In this document: piece by piece, positions 8,530-17,021 of the stretch | How positions within the stretch are numbered: position 1 is the stretch's first letter | Layout: each line of letters opens with the position of its first letter | NCBI RefSeq assembly: GCF_028561335.1 | Contig: NZ_JAQQTG010000042.1 | Span: 1 to 49,191, forward strand | Direction of reading: 5' to 3' | DNA: 49,191 nucleotides | Origin: Aequorivita todarodis | GTDB lineage: Bacteria > Bacteroidota > Bacteroidia > Flavobacteriales > Flavobacteriaceae | The notes under the pieces: generated by a model | Database searches by the model: none | Seen by the model: the letters and a program-made list of their open reading frames with translations, nothing else | What the model was told of the DNA's origin: nothing | Translations under genes and position numbers: made by a program

Positions 8530-8573
8530 CGCTCTGCGTCCTCTGTGAAAACCTTTGTGTACTTTGCGGTTAA
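8530..8573 (+). repeat. Dispersed intergenic repeat (CTCTGCGTCCTCTGTG type)
   Basis: The sequence CTCTGCGTCCTCTGTGAAAA followed by CCTTTGTGTACTTTGCGG is an example of a degenerate repeat I recognise from many Bacteroidota intergenic regions. It sits between the DUF4286 gene and rsmA. Its function is unknown. Confidence 0.55.
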
Positions 8574-8594
8574 ACAAAATTGCAGTTTTTTTAA

Positions 8595-9416
8595 ATGAAA
8601 AGAGAAAACCCAAATAAGTCAAAAGGAAATATGGAAACGGGTGGAGTTCGCGCCAAAAAACACTTAGGCCAGCATTTTCTAAAAGACGAAGCCATTGCCG
8701 AAAAAATTGGCGATACCTTGACGCTTGAAGGCTATAAAAACGTTTTGGAAATAGGCCCCGGCATGGGCGTGCTCACAAAATATTTAATTCAAAAGGACAT
8801 AGAAGTAATCGCGATGGACCTCGACACGGAATCTATCGCCTATTTGGAAGCGAACTATCCCGACAAAAACCTCAAAATAGTTGAAGCAGATTTCTTAAAA
8901 TTCGACCTTTCGCAACTTTTCGGAGCCGAACAATTCGCCATTACGGGGAATTTTCCGTATAATATTTCAACACAAATCGTCTTCAAAATGCTGGAATGGA
9001 AAGAACAGATTCCCGAATTTACGGGCATGTTCCAAAAAGAAGTGGCGCAGCGCATCTGTGAAAGGGAAGGCAGCAAAGCCTATGGCATCCTTTCGGTTTT
9101 GGCGCAGGCATTTTATGATGCGGAATATCTTTTTACGGTCCCGCCTTCTGTTTTCAATCCGCCGCCAAAGGTGGAAAGCGGCGTGCTTCGGCTTCGCAGA
9201 AAGGAAAATATTTCGCTTCCGTGTGATGAAAAAATGCTTTATAAAGTGGTAAAGACCGCTTTTCAGCAGCGCAGAAAAACGCTCCGCAACAGTTTAAAAT
9301 CCTTCAATCTTTCCGATAAAATAAAAGAAGATGCTATCTTTGGCCAACGCCCGGAACAACTTTCCGTTCCGCAATTTATAGCCCTTACCCAAAAACTGGA
9401 AAACGATGCAATTTGA
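8595..9416 (+). CDS. rsmA: 16S rRNA dimethyladenosine transferase
   Basis: 273 residues. Dimethylates two adjacent adenosines in the 3'-terminal hairpin of 16S rRNA late in small-subunit maturation. Seen: KKHLGQHFL near the N-terminus, AdoMet-binding [10 protein letters not shown] (about residues 55-64), the acidic AMDLD loop, the catalytic NFPYNIS motif (about 119-125), and the C-terminal RNA-binding part with [12 protein letters not shown]. The N-terminus is extended by about 20 charged residues compared with short forms; a second Met (METGG) is an alternative start. The last 11 bases overlap the mgtE start, so the two are translationally linked. Confidence 0.97.
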   Translation: MKRENPNKSKGNMETGGVRAKKHLGQHFLKDEAIAEKIGDTLTLEGYKNVLEIGPGMGVLTKYLIQKDIEVIAMDLDTESIAYLEANYPDKNLKIVEADFLKFDLSQLFGAEQFAITGNFPYNISTQIVFKMLEWKEQIPEFTGMFQKEVAQRICEREGSKAYGILSVLAQAFYDAEYLFTVPPSVFNPPPKVESGVLRLRRKENISLPCDEKMLYKVVKTAFQQRRKTLRNSLKSFNLSDKIKEDAIFGQRPEQLSVPQFIALTQKLENDAI

Positions 9417-10758
9417 ACTAACCGAAGAGTTTATCGAGCAGATTGAGCAGTACATCGCCAATAATGATGGCGATGCGCTGAAGGGGCTGTTGCACGATTT
9501 CCACTTTGCCGACGTTGCCGAGCTTCTTCAGGAATTAAATCACGAAGAAGCCACTTATTTGGTAAAACTTCTCGACAGCGAAATTACCAGTGAAGCCCTG
9601 ATGGAGCTGGATGATGATTTTAGGGAGCGCATTCTCGATAATCTTTCGCCTTCGGAAATTGCCGACAAGCTGGACGAAATGGACACCGACGATGCGGCAG
9701 ATATAATCGCCGAGCTCGATGACCATATTCAAAAGCAGGTAATCGATCATATAGAGGACGAAGAACACGCGGCAGACATTGTGGATCTGTTGCGTTATGA
9801 CGAAGATACCGCAGGGGGGTTGATGGCGAAGGAATTGGTACGCGTAAAGGAAACCTGGACCGTGGCAGGCTGCGTTCGCGAAATGCGCCGTCAGGCAGAA
9901 AACGTTACCCGGGTACATTCCATTTACGTTACCGACAAACACGGAAAACTAAAGGGAAGGCTTTCCCTAAAAGATTTACTTACGGCCCCGGAACGTGCGC
10001 ATATCAGCGATATCTACATCCCAAAAGTAGATTATGTTAACGTGCATACCGAAGCTGAGGATGTTGCCCGAATTATGCAGAAATACGACTTGGAAGCCAT
10101 TCCGGTTGTTGATGACGAAGGCATTTTGGTGGGAAGAATTACCATTGACGATATTGTGGATTTCATAAAGGAAGAGGCCGAAAAAGATTACCAAATGGCG
10201 GCGGGTATTTCCCAAGACGTAGAGGCCGACGATAGTATTTTTAAACTTACAAGAGCACGCTTGCCTTGGCTGCTAATTGGCATGTTGGGCGGTTTGGGCG
10301 CGGCCAGCATCATTACGGGCTTTCAATCCATGATGTCCACTTTTCCTAAAATCATCATTTTTGTGCCGCTTATTCAAGCAACCGCAGGAAATGTGGGCGT
10401 ACAGTCCAGTGCCATTGTAGTGCAAGGTTTGGCGAACGACACCCTAAAGGGAAATATGGTGGCCCGATTATTAAAGGAATCGCTACTTGCCCTCGTTAAC
10501 GGAATTGCCATCGCTTTGGTAGTTTTGGTAATAAGCCATTTCGTGTTTTTTACTTCCTATCTCGAATCCATCAGCATCGGGATTGCCATTATTACGGTTA
10601 TCATTCTTGCCGCCTTAATTGGCACTTTTATCCCTATTCTGTTGGACAAAAGGGGAATTGACCCTGCGGTCGCAACCGGCCCTTTCATCACAACCAGCAA
10701 TGATATCTTCGGGATACTTACCTATTTTCTTATTGCGAAATTAATCCTTGGCTTTTGA
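9406..10758 (+). CDS. mgtE: Magnesium transporter MgtE
   Basis: 450 residues, the usual length. Inner-membrane Mg2+ channel gated by cytoplasmic Mg2+. Domains in order: the MgtE N superhelical domain (about 20-130, with repeated acidic [20 protein letters not shown] helices), two CBS domains (about 135-255, including [21 protein letters not shown]), then five transmembrane helices from about 280. The membrane part shows [20 protein letters not shown], the conserved pore region. It overlaps rsmA upstream and the thioesterase gene downstream by four bases. Confidence 0.97.
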   Translation: MQFELTEEFIEQIEQYIANNDGDALKGLLHDFHFADVAELLQELNHEEATYLVKLLDSEITSEALMELDDDFRERILDNLSPSEIADKLDEMDTDDAADIIAELDDHIQKQVIDHIEDEEHAADIVDLLRYDEDTAGGLMAKELVRVKETWTVAGCVREMRRQAENVTRVHSIYVTDKHGKLKGRLSLKDLLTAPERAHISDIYIPKVDYVNVHTEAEDVARIMQKYDLEAIPVVDDEGILVGRITIDDIVDFIKEEAEKDYQMAAGISQDVEADDSIFKLTRARLPWLLIGMLGGLGAASIITGFQSMMSTFPKIIIFVPLIQATAGNVGVQSSAIVVQGLANDTLKGNMVARLLKESLLALVNGIAIALVVLVISHFVFFTSYLESISIGIAIITVIILAALIGTFIPILLDKRGIDPAVATGPFITTSNDIFGILTYFLIAKLILGF

Positions 10759-11150
10759 AATCGGACATTTTCAAACAGCGCTTCACCGTTCCCGCTTCAG
10801 CCATCGATGGTTTGAATCACGTAAATAATGTAATTTACTTGCAGTGGTGTCTTGATGCCGCGGAAGCACATTGGATTTCAAAAACTACCGAAGCACAGCG
10901 CGAGCAATACGTTTGGGTGGTGCTGAACCATTTCATTTCCTATAAAAATCCTTCATTTTTAGGTGAAGAACTTGAAACGCAAACCTGGATTGAAAGCTAC
11001 GAAGGCGTAAAAAGCGAACGACATTACAAAATAATCCGTCCCGCTGACGGGAAAACAATCGTGGAGGCAACCACGCTTTGGTGTTTTTTGGATGCCAAGA
11101 CATTTCGCCCCACGAAAATCACGGAGGAAATATCTAATCTTTTTCTTTAA
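10755..11150 (+). CDS. Acyl-CoA thioesterase, hotdog fold (4HBT/YbgC-like)
   Basis: 131 residues starting at TTG in the overlap TTGA with the mgtE stop; no ATG exists before the conserved DGLNHVNNVIYLQW motif, so the TTG start is well supported. That motif, with the Asp and HVNN, is the active-site signature of 4-hydroxybenzoyl-CoA thioesterase-like hotdog enzymes. It probably hydrolyses short or medium acyl-CoA in the cytoplasm; the true substrate is not evident. It is the third gene of the rsmA-mgtE operon. Confidence 0.85.
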   Translation: MKSDIFKQRFTVPASAIDGLNHVNNVIYLQWCLDAAEAHWISKTTEAQREQYVWVVLNHFISYKNPSFLGEELETQTWIESYEGVKSERHYKIIRPADGKTIVEATTLWCFLDAKTFRPTKITEEISNLFL

Positions 11151-11192
11151 ATATGAAGCCAGGCAAATAGGCTTCAAAACTATTATTTTCAA

Positions 11193-11200
11193 TACTTTTG
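11193..11200 (+). promoter_or_regulatory. Promoter -7 element of the envelope operon
   Basis: TACTTTTG matches TAnnTTTG and lies 20 bases before the flippase start codon. A hairpin TGAAGCC ... GGCTTCA just upstream (about 11154-11175) may end the thioesterase transcript, though it lacks a full T run. Confidence 0.5.
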
Positions 11201-11220
11201 CGCTATAAAATTGCACCGCC

Positions 11221-12675
11221 TTGAGCGTTTTCAAAAAACTTTTCAAACAAACTTTTATTTACGGATTGGCTACCGTGCTGCCGCGCGTTTTAGCGGTTAT
11301 TCTCGTGCCGCTTTACACTACCGTTATGCTTCCAGAGGAATACGGGGTTTATGCCACCTTGATGGCGTACCTTATTCTGGGAAACGTTTTATTGAGTTAC
11401 GGCATGGAAACGGCGTTTTTCAGATTTATCACCAAAGACAGTAAGCAACAGAAAATTGTACAGTCCACCACCCTTACCTCAATCACCGTTTCTACCTTTC
11501 TTTTTTTGGGAATTACGCTTCTATTCACAAACCAAATTGCCACAGTTTCTGAATTCCAGCCTGAATATATCACCTACGGCTTGCTAATTTTAGCTTTAGA
11601 CGCGCTGGTTGTCTTGCCCTTTGCTTGGTTCCGCGTCAATGAAAGACCGATGCGTTATGCCGTGATAAAAATTTTTAACGTAGTAATAAATCTCGCTTTC
11701 AACTTATTTTTCCTTTTGTTGCTTCCGAAACTTGCCGAAAATAGTAGTTTTTGGAACTCCCTTTGGTTTCCGGAAAATAAAGTGGCTTATGTTTTCATCG
11801 CAAATTTAATTGCGAGTGCGGTAACGCTTTTGGTATTGCTGCCACTTTATGTGAAAATAGGCTTCGGCTTCAATAAAACCATTTGGAAACAGATGATGAA
11901 ATACGCCATTCCCGTGTTGATTGCAGGAATTGCTTTCAGCGTAAACGAAGCTTTTGATAGAATTCTTCTGAAATATCTACTCCCCGAAAATATAGCCGAA
12001 ACCCAAGTGGGGCTTTACTCAGCCTGTTATAAACTGGGAATGTTTATGACGCTTTTCGTAATGGCGTTCCGTTTGGGGATTGAACCGTTTTTCTTCAACC
12101 ATTCCGGCCATGAAAATGCGAAAAACACCTACGCTACCATTACCAAATATTTCACGCTTTTCGGCTGTCTCATTCTTTTGGTAGTAGTTGTGTATATTGA
12201 CGTTTTCAAAAGAATCCTAATCCCAAACAGTCAATATTGGGAGGCGTTGAAAATTGTGCCGCTCATTCTTTTGGCGAATCTTTTCTTGGGAATTTACCAC
12301 AACCTTTCGGTATGGTACAAAGTTACGGACCGTACTAAGTTTGGGGCCTACATTTCGGTTTTCGCAGCCATTGTAACTTTAGTTTTGAACTATGTTTTGA
12401 TTCCAATTATCGGTTATATGGGCTCCGCAATCGCAACGCTTGCCGCCTATGGCAGTATGATGGTGCTTTCGTATCTTTACGGCCGCAAGTATTACGATGT
12501 GCCATACGAAGTGAAAAAAATAAGCGGATACCTGCTGCTGGCCATCGGGTTTTCGGCAATTTCCTTTTACGCTTTCAACGGAAATATTTGGCTGGGGACT
12601 GCGTTGTTAGTAGTGTTTGCCGTAATTATGTTCTATTCTGAAAAGAAGGAATTTTTAAAAATTATAAAAAAGTAA
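11221..12675 (+). CDS. Lipopolysaccharide/polysaccharide flippase (Wzx/MOP family)
   Basis: 484 residues with about 14 predicted membrane helices and the N-terminal pattern FKQTFIYGLATVLPRVLAVILVPLYT typical of oligosaccharide flippases (MATE/MOP superfamily). It would move lipid-linked sugar units across the inner membrane. The start codon is TTG at 11221; the next Met is well inside the first helix, so TTG is the reasonable start. It opens a cluster with dut and a sugar nucleotidyltransferase, a common order in Flavobacteriaceae. The exact glycan is unknown. Confidence 0.88.
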   Translation: MSVFKKLFKQTFIYGLATVLPRVLAVILVPLYTTVMLPEEYGVYATLMAYLILGNVLLSYGMETAFFRFITKDSKQQKIVQSTTLTSITVSTFLFLGITLLFTNQIATVSEFQPEYITYGLLILALDALVVLPFAWFRVNERPMRYAVIKIFNVVINLAFNLFFLLLLPKLAENSSFWNSLWFPENKVAYVFIANLIASAVTLLVLLPLYVKIGFGFNKTIWKQMMKYAIPVLIAGIAFSVNEAFDRILLKYLLPENIAETQVGLYSACYKLGMFMTLFVMAFRLGIEPFFFNHSGHENAKNTYATITKYFTLFGCLILLVVVVYIDVFKRILIPNSQYWEALKIVPLILLANLFLGIYHNLSVWYKVTDRTKFGAYISVFAAIVTLVLNYVLIPIIGYMGSAIATLAAYGSMMVLSYLYGRKYYDVPYEVKKISGYLLLAIGFSAISFYAFNGNIWLGTALLVVFAVIMFYSEKKEFLKIIKK

Positions 12676-12687
12676 ATGTAGAAGAAG

Positions 12688-12714
12688 CCTGTCACGCTGA
12701 GCCTGTCGAAGCGC
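12688..12714 (+). repeat. Dispersed intergenic repeat (GTCACGCTGAGCCTGTCGAAG type)
   Basis: GTCACGCTGAGCCTGTCGAA followed by GCGCTT between the flippase and dut. I recognise this as a very common scattered intergenic repeat of Bacteroidota; function not known. It leaves the operon intact. Confidence 0.6.
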
Positions 12715-12742
12715 TTTCGAAAACGGATTTTAAAATTGGAAT

Positions 12743-13207
12743 ATGAACAAAAATGAAGAGACACCCACCTTCGTGGGTGTGAAAATAATCAACAAATCAA
12801 ACCACCCGCTGCCTTCCTACGAAACCATAGCTTCCGCCGGAATGGATTTACGCGCCTGCGTTGATGGCCCTTCAACGTTGAAACCGTTACAGCGCGCCAT
12901 CGTAAAAACGGGACTTTTTATTGAATTGCCCATAGGCTACGAAGCCCAAGTGCGCCCACGCAGTGGTTTGGCTGCCAAAAAAGGAATCACCGTTCTCAAT
13001 TCGCCCGGAACCATCGATGCCGATTACCGCGGTGAGATTGGAGTGATTTTGGTAAACCTTTCCAATGAAGATTTCACTATCGAGCATGGCGAACGCATCG
13101 CCCAATTGGTAATCGCAAAACACGAACGCGCCGTTTGGGAAGAAGTGGAAGAACTGACCGATACTTCTCGCGGAGTCGGGGGTTTTGGTTCAACAGGCAC
13201 AAAATAA
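12743..13207 (+). CDS. dut: dUTP diphosphatase
   Basis: 154 residues. Hydrolyses dUTP to dUMP and pyrophosphate, keeping uracil out of DNA and feeding dTMP synthesis. The five trimeric dUTPase motifs are present: AGMDLRA (1), [10 protein letters not shown] (2), [16 protein letters not shown] (3), GERIAQLVI (4), and the flexible C-terminal [10 protein letters not shown] (5). Each active site of the trimer is built from three chains. It lies in the flippase-nucleotidyltransferase cluster. Confidence 0.97.
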   Translation: MNKNEETPTFVGVKIINKSNHPLPSYETIASAGMDLRACVDGPSTLKPLQRAIVKTGLFIELPIGYEAQVRPRSGLAAKKGITVLNSPGTIDADYRGEIGVILVNLSNEDFTIEHGERIAQLVIAKHERAVWEEVEELTDTSRGVGGFGSTGTK

Positions 13208-13255
13208 AAATAGCAATTCAAAAAAATCTAAAATCGTTAATCGACAATCGCAAAT

Positions 13256-14275
13256 ATGAAGATTATAGTCCCAATGGCCGGAAGAGGTTCACGTCTTCGC
13301 CCACATACACTTACCGTTCCAAAACCATTGATTCCGGTTGCAGGAAAACCAATAGTTCACCGTTTGGTGGAAGATATCGTGGGTGTGCTTAACGAAGATA
13401 TTGACGAAATTGCCTTCATCCTCGGCGACCCCGCTTTTTTTGGCGATGATGTGGTTGACAGCTTAAAAGCACTCGCCACAAGTTTAGGCGCCAAACCTAC
13501 CATTTACCGCCAGCTCGATCCCAAAGGCACGGGCCACGCCATTATGTGCGCCAAAGATTCGCTTTCGGGCCCTGCGGTGATTGCTTACGCAGATACTTTG
13601 ATACGTGCTGATTTTGATTTGGACAAAGAAGCGGACGCCGTAATCTGGACAAAAAAAGTTAAAAATCCGGAAGCCTACGGCGTTGTAAATCTAAACGAAA
13701 AGAATGAAATAATAGAACTGGTTGAAAAGCCGAAAGAATATGTAAGCGACCAAGCCGTTATAGGTATTTACTATTTTAAGGATGTTTCACAATTGAAAAA
13801 TGAACTGCAATATGTTTTGGACAACAACATCATCAACGGTGGCGAATACCAAATAAACGACGGAATTAAAAGAATGATGGCTTCCGGAAAAGTTTTCAAA
13901 ACCGGGACTGTTGATGAGTGGATGGACTGTGGCAACAAAGAAGTTACCGTGGAAACCAATCAAAAAATGTTGGGGTTCCTTTCTGAAGCAAATGAACCGC
14001 TTATCTCCGTTAATATTTCAAAAGAAAACTCAAAAATAATTGAACCTTGCTTTATCGGCAATGGCGTTGTCTTGAAAAACAGTACAATAGGCCCCTTTGC
14101 TTCGGTCGGGGAGGGCACGGTAATTGAGGACAGTACGGTAAAAAACAGCATTATTCAAACCAATTCAACAATAAAGAATGCCAATTTAGACAACGCAATG
14201 ATTGGCAATTACGCTACTTTTGATGGCAAGTTTACGAGTGTAAGTATTGGAGATTATTCTGAATTGAAACAATAA
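13256..14275 (+). CDS. Sugar-1-phosphate nucleotidyltransferase with left-handed beta-helix
   Basis: 339 residues. N-terminal nucleotidyltransferase domain (1-240) with the signature MAGRGSRLRPHT and KPLIPVAGKP; DEWMDCGN near residue 220 and EKP near 159 are also typical. The C-terminus (about 255-339) is a hexapeptide left-handed beta-helix (IGNGVVLKNSTIGPFASVGEG). It probably makes a nucleoside diphosphate sugar for envelope glycans; whether glucose, mannose or GlcNAc-1-phosphate is used cannot be read. The beta-helix lacks a recognisable acetyltransferase His motif, so it may only mediate oligomerisation. Confidence 0.88.
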   Translation: MKIIVPMAGRGSRLRPHTLTVPKPLIPVAGKPIVHRLVEDIVGVLNEDIDEIAFILGDPAFFGDDVVDSLKALATSLGAKPTIYRQLDPKGTGHAIMCAKDSLSGPAVIAYADTLIRADFDLDKEADAVIWTKKVKNPEAYGVVNLNEKNEIIELVEKPKEYVSDQAVIGIYYFKDVSQLKNELQYVLDNNIINGGEYQINDGIKRMMASGKVFKTGTVDEWMDCGNKEVTVETNQKMLGFLSEANEPLISVNISKENSKIIEPCFIGNGVVLKNSTIGPFASVGEGTVIEDSTVKNSIIQTNSTIKNANLDNAMIGNYATFDGKFTSVSIGDYSELKQ

Positions 14276-14316
14276 ACGCTACTAACAGCCTGTTTAAAAT
14301 TTTGTAACTTTAAATT

Positions 14317-14529
14317 ATGGGAACAGAAGAGTTATTTAAAGAAATTAAGCGTTTGCCAGTGGACCAAAGAATGCGGTTGATTGAAAAAACGCTGAAGTCC
14401 ATTCGCAAAAGCAATTTTGAAAAAAGCATGTTGATGGCTGCTGAAAAACTTGGTCCAGATTATGAAGCAGATCGGGAATTAACCGTTTTTACCGAATTGG
14501 ATTATGAAAATTTCTATGAAACAAGGTGA
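14317..14529 (+). CDS. Putative antitoxin of a MazF-type pair
   Basis: 70 residues. The segment EEIKRLPVDQRMRLIEKTLKSI-like (residues 8-28) resembles small addiction-module antitoxins with an LPxxxRxxLIExxLxSI helix. The tail is acidic (DYEADRELTVFTELDYENFYE), suited to wrapping a basic toxin. Its stop overlaps the start of the MazF-like gene by 14 bases, the usual antitoxin-first order with translational coupling. I assign the role mainly from position; the family is not certain. This pair interrupts a cluster otherwise common in the group. Confidence 0.65.
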   Translation: MGTEELFKEIKRLPVDQRMRLIEKTLKSIRKSNFEKSMLMAAEKLGPDYEADRELTVFTELDYENFYETR

Positions 14530-14860
14530 AATCTGGCTCATAAATCTCGATCCAACAATAGGCGCAGAACTTAAAAAGACAAGGCCAGCAATCATTGTGA
14601 ATGATAATTCCATTGGAAAACTTCCCCTTAAAGTCATCGTTCCCATTACTGACTGGAAAGACCATTACGAAATTGCGCCCTGGATGGTTCAAATTTTGCC
14701 GAACAACAGCAACAAATTAAAGAAAGTTTCTTCCGCAGATTGTTTTCAGTTACGTTCGCTTTCGGAAAAACGAATTATCAACAAACTTGGAAAAATTGAC
14801 TCGGAAACACTTGAAAGAATTAAAGATGGGTTATCCAAAGTCCTTTCAATTGGTTACTGA
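14516..14860 (+). CDS. MazF/PemK-type endoribonuclease toxin
   Basis: 114 residues from the ATG at 14516 (an ATG 12 bases earlier is possible; MKQGEIW is the family's usual beginning). MazF/PemK marks: QGEIWLINLDPTIGAELKKTRPAIIVND, the KVIVPITD strand, and the C-terminal helix with LSKVLSIG. These enzymes cut mRNA at short sequences when the antitoxin is degraded. The key Arg of KKTRPAIIV is present, and a Thr/Ser in the PIT strand. The gene ends 22 bases before the broken TPR gene. Confidence 0.88.
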   Translation: MKQGEIWLINLDPTIGAELKKTRPAIIVNDNSIGKLPLKVIVPITDWKDHYEIAPWMVQILPNNSNKLKKVSSADCFQLRSLSEKRIINKLGKIDSETLERIKDGLSKVLSIGY

Positions 14861-14882
14861 AAAAAGCAACATCAGTTATAAA

Positions 14883-16250
14883 ATGACATTTAAATTTTTT
14901 CTATTCATAAACTTTTTTCTTGGGATCCTTTTAATTCCGAAGCAACTCTGTGCCCAAGAAACCGAAGCTCCCGCAAGTGGCGAACCGGAGAATGTTACCG
15001 ATGCGTTTCAGGAGAGCTTTTTTGAAGCGCTGAAACAAAAGGGCATAGAAAACTATGAACTGGCCCTCGCCGCCCTGAACAAAGCCGAATAAGCCGCAAA
15101 AACCGAGGAAAACAAAGCGGTGGTCTATTTTGAAATGGGCAAAAACCACACCTATCTAAAACAATATGCCGAAGCTGAGGCAGATTTCAATAAAGTATTA
15201 AAAAGTCAGGGCGACCGCTTGGATGTTTTGGAACAATTCTACGAACTCTATTACCGGCAAAAGGAGTATGAAAAATCCATTCCGCTTGTCCAAAAACTGA
15301 TTCTTTTTGACGAGGATTACAAAGAAGATCTGGCCAACCTTTATACACTTACAAAGCAATATGACAAAGCTTTGGAGCAATTGGACGAACTCGACCAAGT
15401 TTGGGGCGAGAGCGACATCCGCAATGCCTTGCGCGCCCAAATTTACCGCGCTACCGGCAATACGGAAGGCGCCATTGAAAACCTGGAACAAAAAATAGAC
15501 AGCAACCCAAAAAACGAAAAGGAATATTTAAACCTCATCTTTCTTTACAGCGATCAGGGCAACAAGGAAAAGGCCTTCGAAGCCGCAAAAAACCTTTTGA
15601 AAAACAATCCAAAATCAGAATTGGTGCATTTGGCGCTTTACAAGTTTTATCTCGATGAAGGCAATGCTTCGGAAGCAATAAAATCCATGAAAATCGTCTT
15701 TGCTTCGGAAGAAGTTGATAAGGAAACAAAATATAAAGTGCTGGGTGATTTTATTCAATTTGTGAATGAAAACCCGCAGTACGAAACAGATTTAGCAGAA
15801 ATCGTCAATCAATTTTCTGTGGAGAATGGCCGCGTTTATGAAAAACTCGGAGATTATTACGCCGCTAAAAATAGAAAGGAAGACGCGCTCAATGCCTATG
15901 AAAAAGGAATAGCCCAAGACCCGGACAATTACAACCTGCTGAAGAATACAATTCTGTTTCAGATTGAATTCAAAAAATATGAAGCCGCCGCAAAACTGAG
16001 CTCCGAAGGACTTGAGATTTTTCCCGCACAGGCACTTTTGTATTTGTTGAACGGCGTTGCAAACAACGGCCTCGAAAAAAGCGATACGGCTATTGAAAGT
16101 TTGGAGACCGGCTTGGATTTTATATTGGAAGACCCAAAAATGGAGCGTGATTTTTACGAACAACTCAGCTTTGCATACACTACAAAAGGCAACGCGCAAA
16201 AAGCTAAAATGTATTCAGAGAAAGCCGCAGCAACCAAAATGCCGAACTAA
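14883..16250 (+). pseudogene. TPR-repeat periplasmic protein split by an in-frame TAA
   Basis: Reading from the ATG at 14883 gives a signal peptide (FFLFINFFLGILLIPKQLCAQ) and 69 residues ending ALAALNKAE, then TAA at 15090-15092. The same frame continues without another stop to 16250, giving about 385 residues of TPR repeats (AVVYFEMGKN, YAEAEADFNKVL, DALNAYEKGIAQDPDNYNLL). The TPR helix is cut in the middle (NKAE-stop-AAKTEENKA), so this is a nonsense mutation in one gene, not two genes. Restart at GTG 15120 or ATG 15132 would give a protein without a signal peptide. A sequencing error is the other explanation. The gene precedes the DUF4292 and EnvC-like genes, with which it is usually linked. 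Confidence 0.8.
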
Positions 16251-16256
16251 AAAAAT

Positions 16257-17021
16257 ATGAAACTGAAATCTTTTTACCTTCTTTTGGCACTGGTACTTGC
16301 TTCCTGCGGCGGTTCCAAAAGTATTACATCTGTTGAAAGTGCTTCGGCCAAAGAAGTAATTTCCGCCCACAAAGCTGCAGCACCCGAATTTAAAACCCTG
16401 GCAGGCCGCGTACAGCTCGTCTATGAAACTGATGAAAAACTTCAAAGTATTACCGTGAGCCTTCGGATGGAAAAGGATAAAAATATTTGGATAAAAGCTT
16501 CGGTTTTGGGAATTACCATTGCAAAGGTCTTGATAACCCCAACACGCGTGAGTTATTACGAAACCATTGGAAAGACCTATTTTGAAGGCGATTTCGCATT
16601 GCTTGGCGAATGGATTGGAACGCCTATAAATTTTCAACAAGCACAGAATATGCTTCTTGGACAGTCCATTTTCACCTTAAATCCCTCAGAGTACAAATCG
16701 GAGGTTTTTCAGAATAAATTCAAAATTCAGCCTAAGCAGCAGCCCCAAAATTTCATACATTCGCTGTTTTTGAATCCAGAAAATTTCAAGATTGCCATGG
16801 AAACGCTGGCCCAGCCCAATTCTGATAGATTGTTGAGCATTCGTTACGGCGATTACCAAAAACTTGACGGACAGTTTTATCCTTCAACCATTTTGATAAA
16901 TACTTCCGAAAAAGGTTCGGTAACGAAGATTGAAATGAATTTCAAAAAAATAGATTTGAACGTGGACGTGAGTTTTCCGTTTGATGTTCCGGCAGGTTAC
17001 GAAGAAATCCAACTTAATTAA
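16257..17021 (+). CDS. DUF4292 lipoprotein
   Basis: 254 residues with a lipoprotein signal ending LASC, so Cys17 becomes the lipidated N-terminus. The rest (FKTLAGRVQLVYETDEKLQSITVSLRMEKDKNIWIKASVLGITIAKVLITPTRVSYYE as a pattern) fits DUF4292, a Bacteroidota family whose half-barrel resembles LolA/LolB lipoprotein carriers. A role in lipoprotein or lipid handling in the periplasm is therefore possible but not shown. It lies six bases after the TPR gene and directly abuts the EnvC-like gene. Confidence 0.85.
   Translation: MKLKSFYLLLALVLASCGGSKSITSVESASAKEVISAHKAAAPEFKTLAGRVQLVYETDEKLQSITVSLRMEKDKNIWIKASVLGITIAKVLITPTRVSYYETIGKTYFEGDFALLGEWIGTPINFQQAQNMLLGQSIFTLNPSEYKSEVFQNKFKIQPKQQPQNFIHSLFLNPENFKIAMETLAQPNSDRLLSIRYGDYQKLDGQFYPSTILINTSEKGSVTKIEMNFKKIDLNVDVSFPFDVPAGYEEIQLN

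Noticed and set aside
11154-11175. Full intrinsic terminator after the thioesterase gene
   Set aside because: The TGAAGCC/GGCTTCA stem is followed by AAAACTATTATTTTC, without a proper T run, so only weak termination is plausible.
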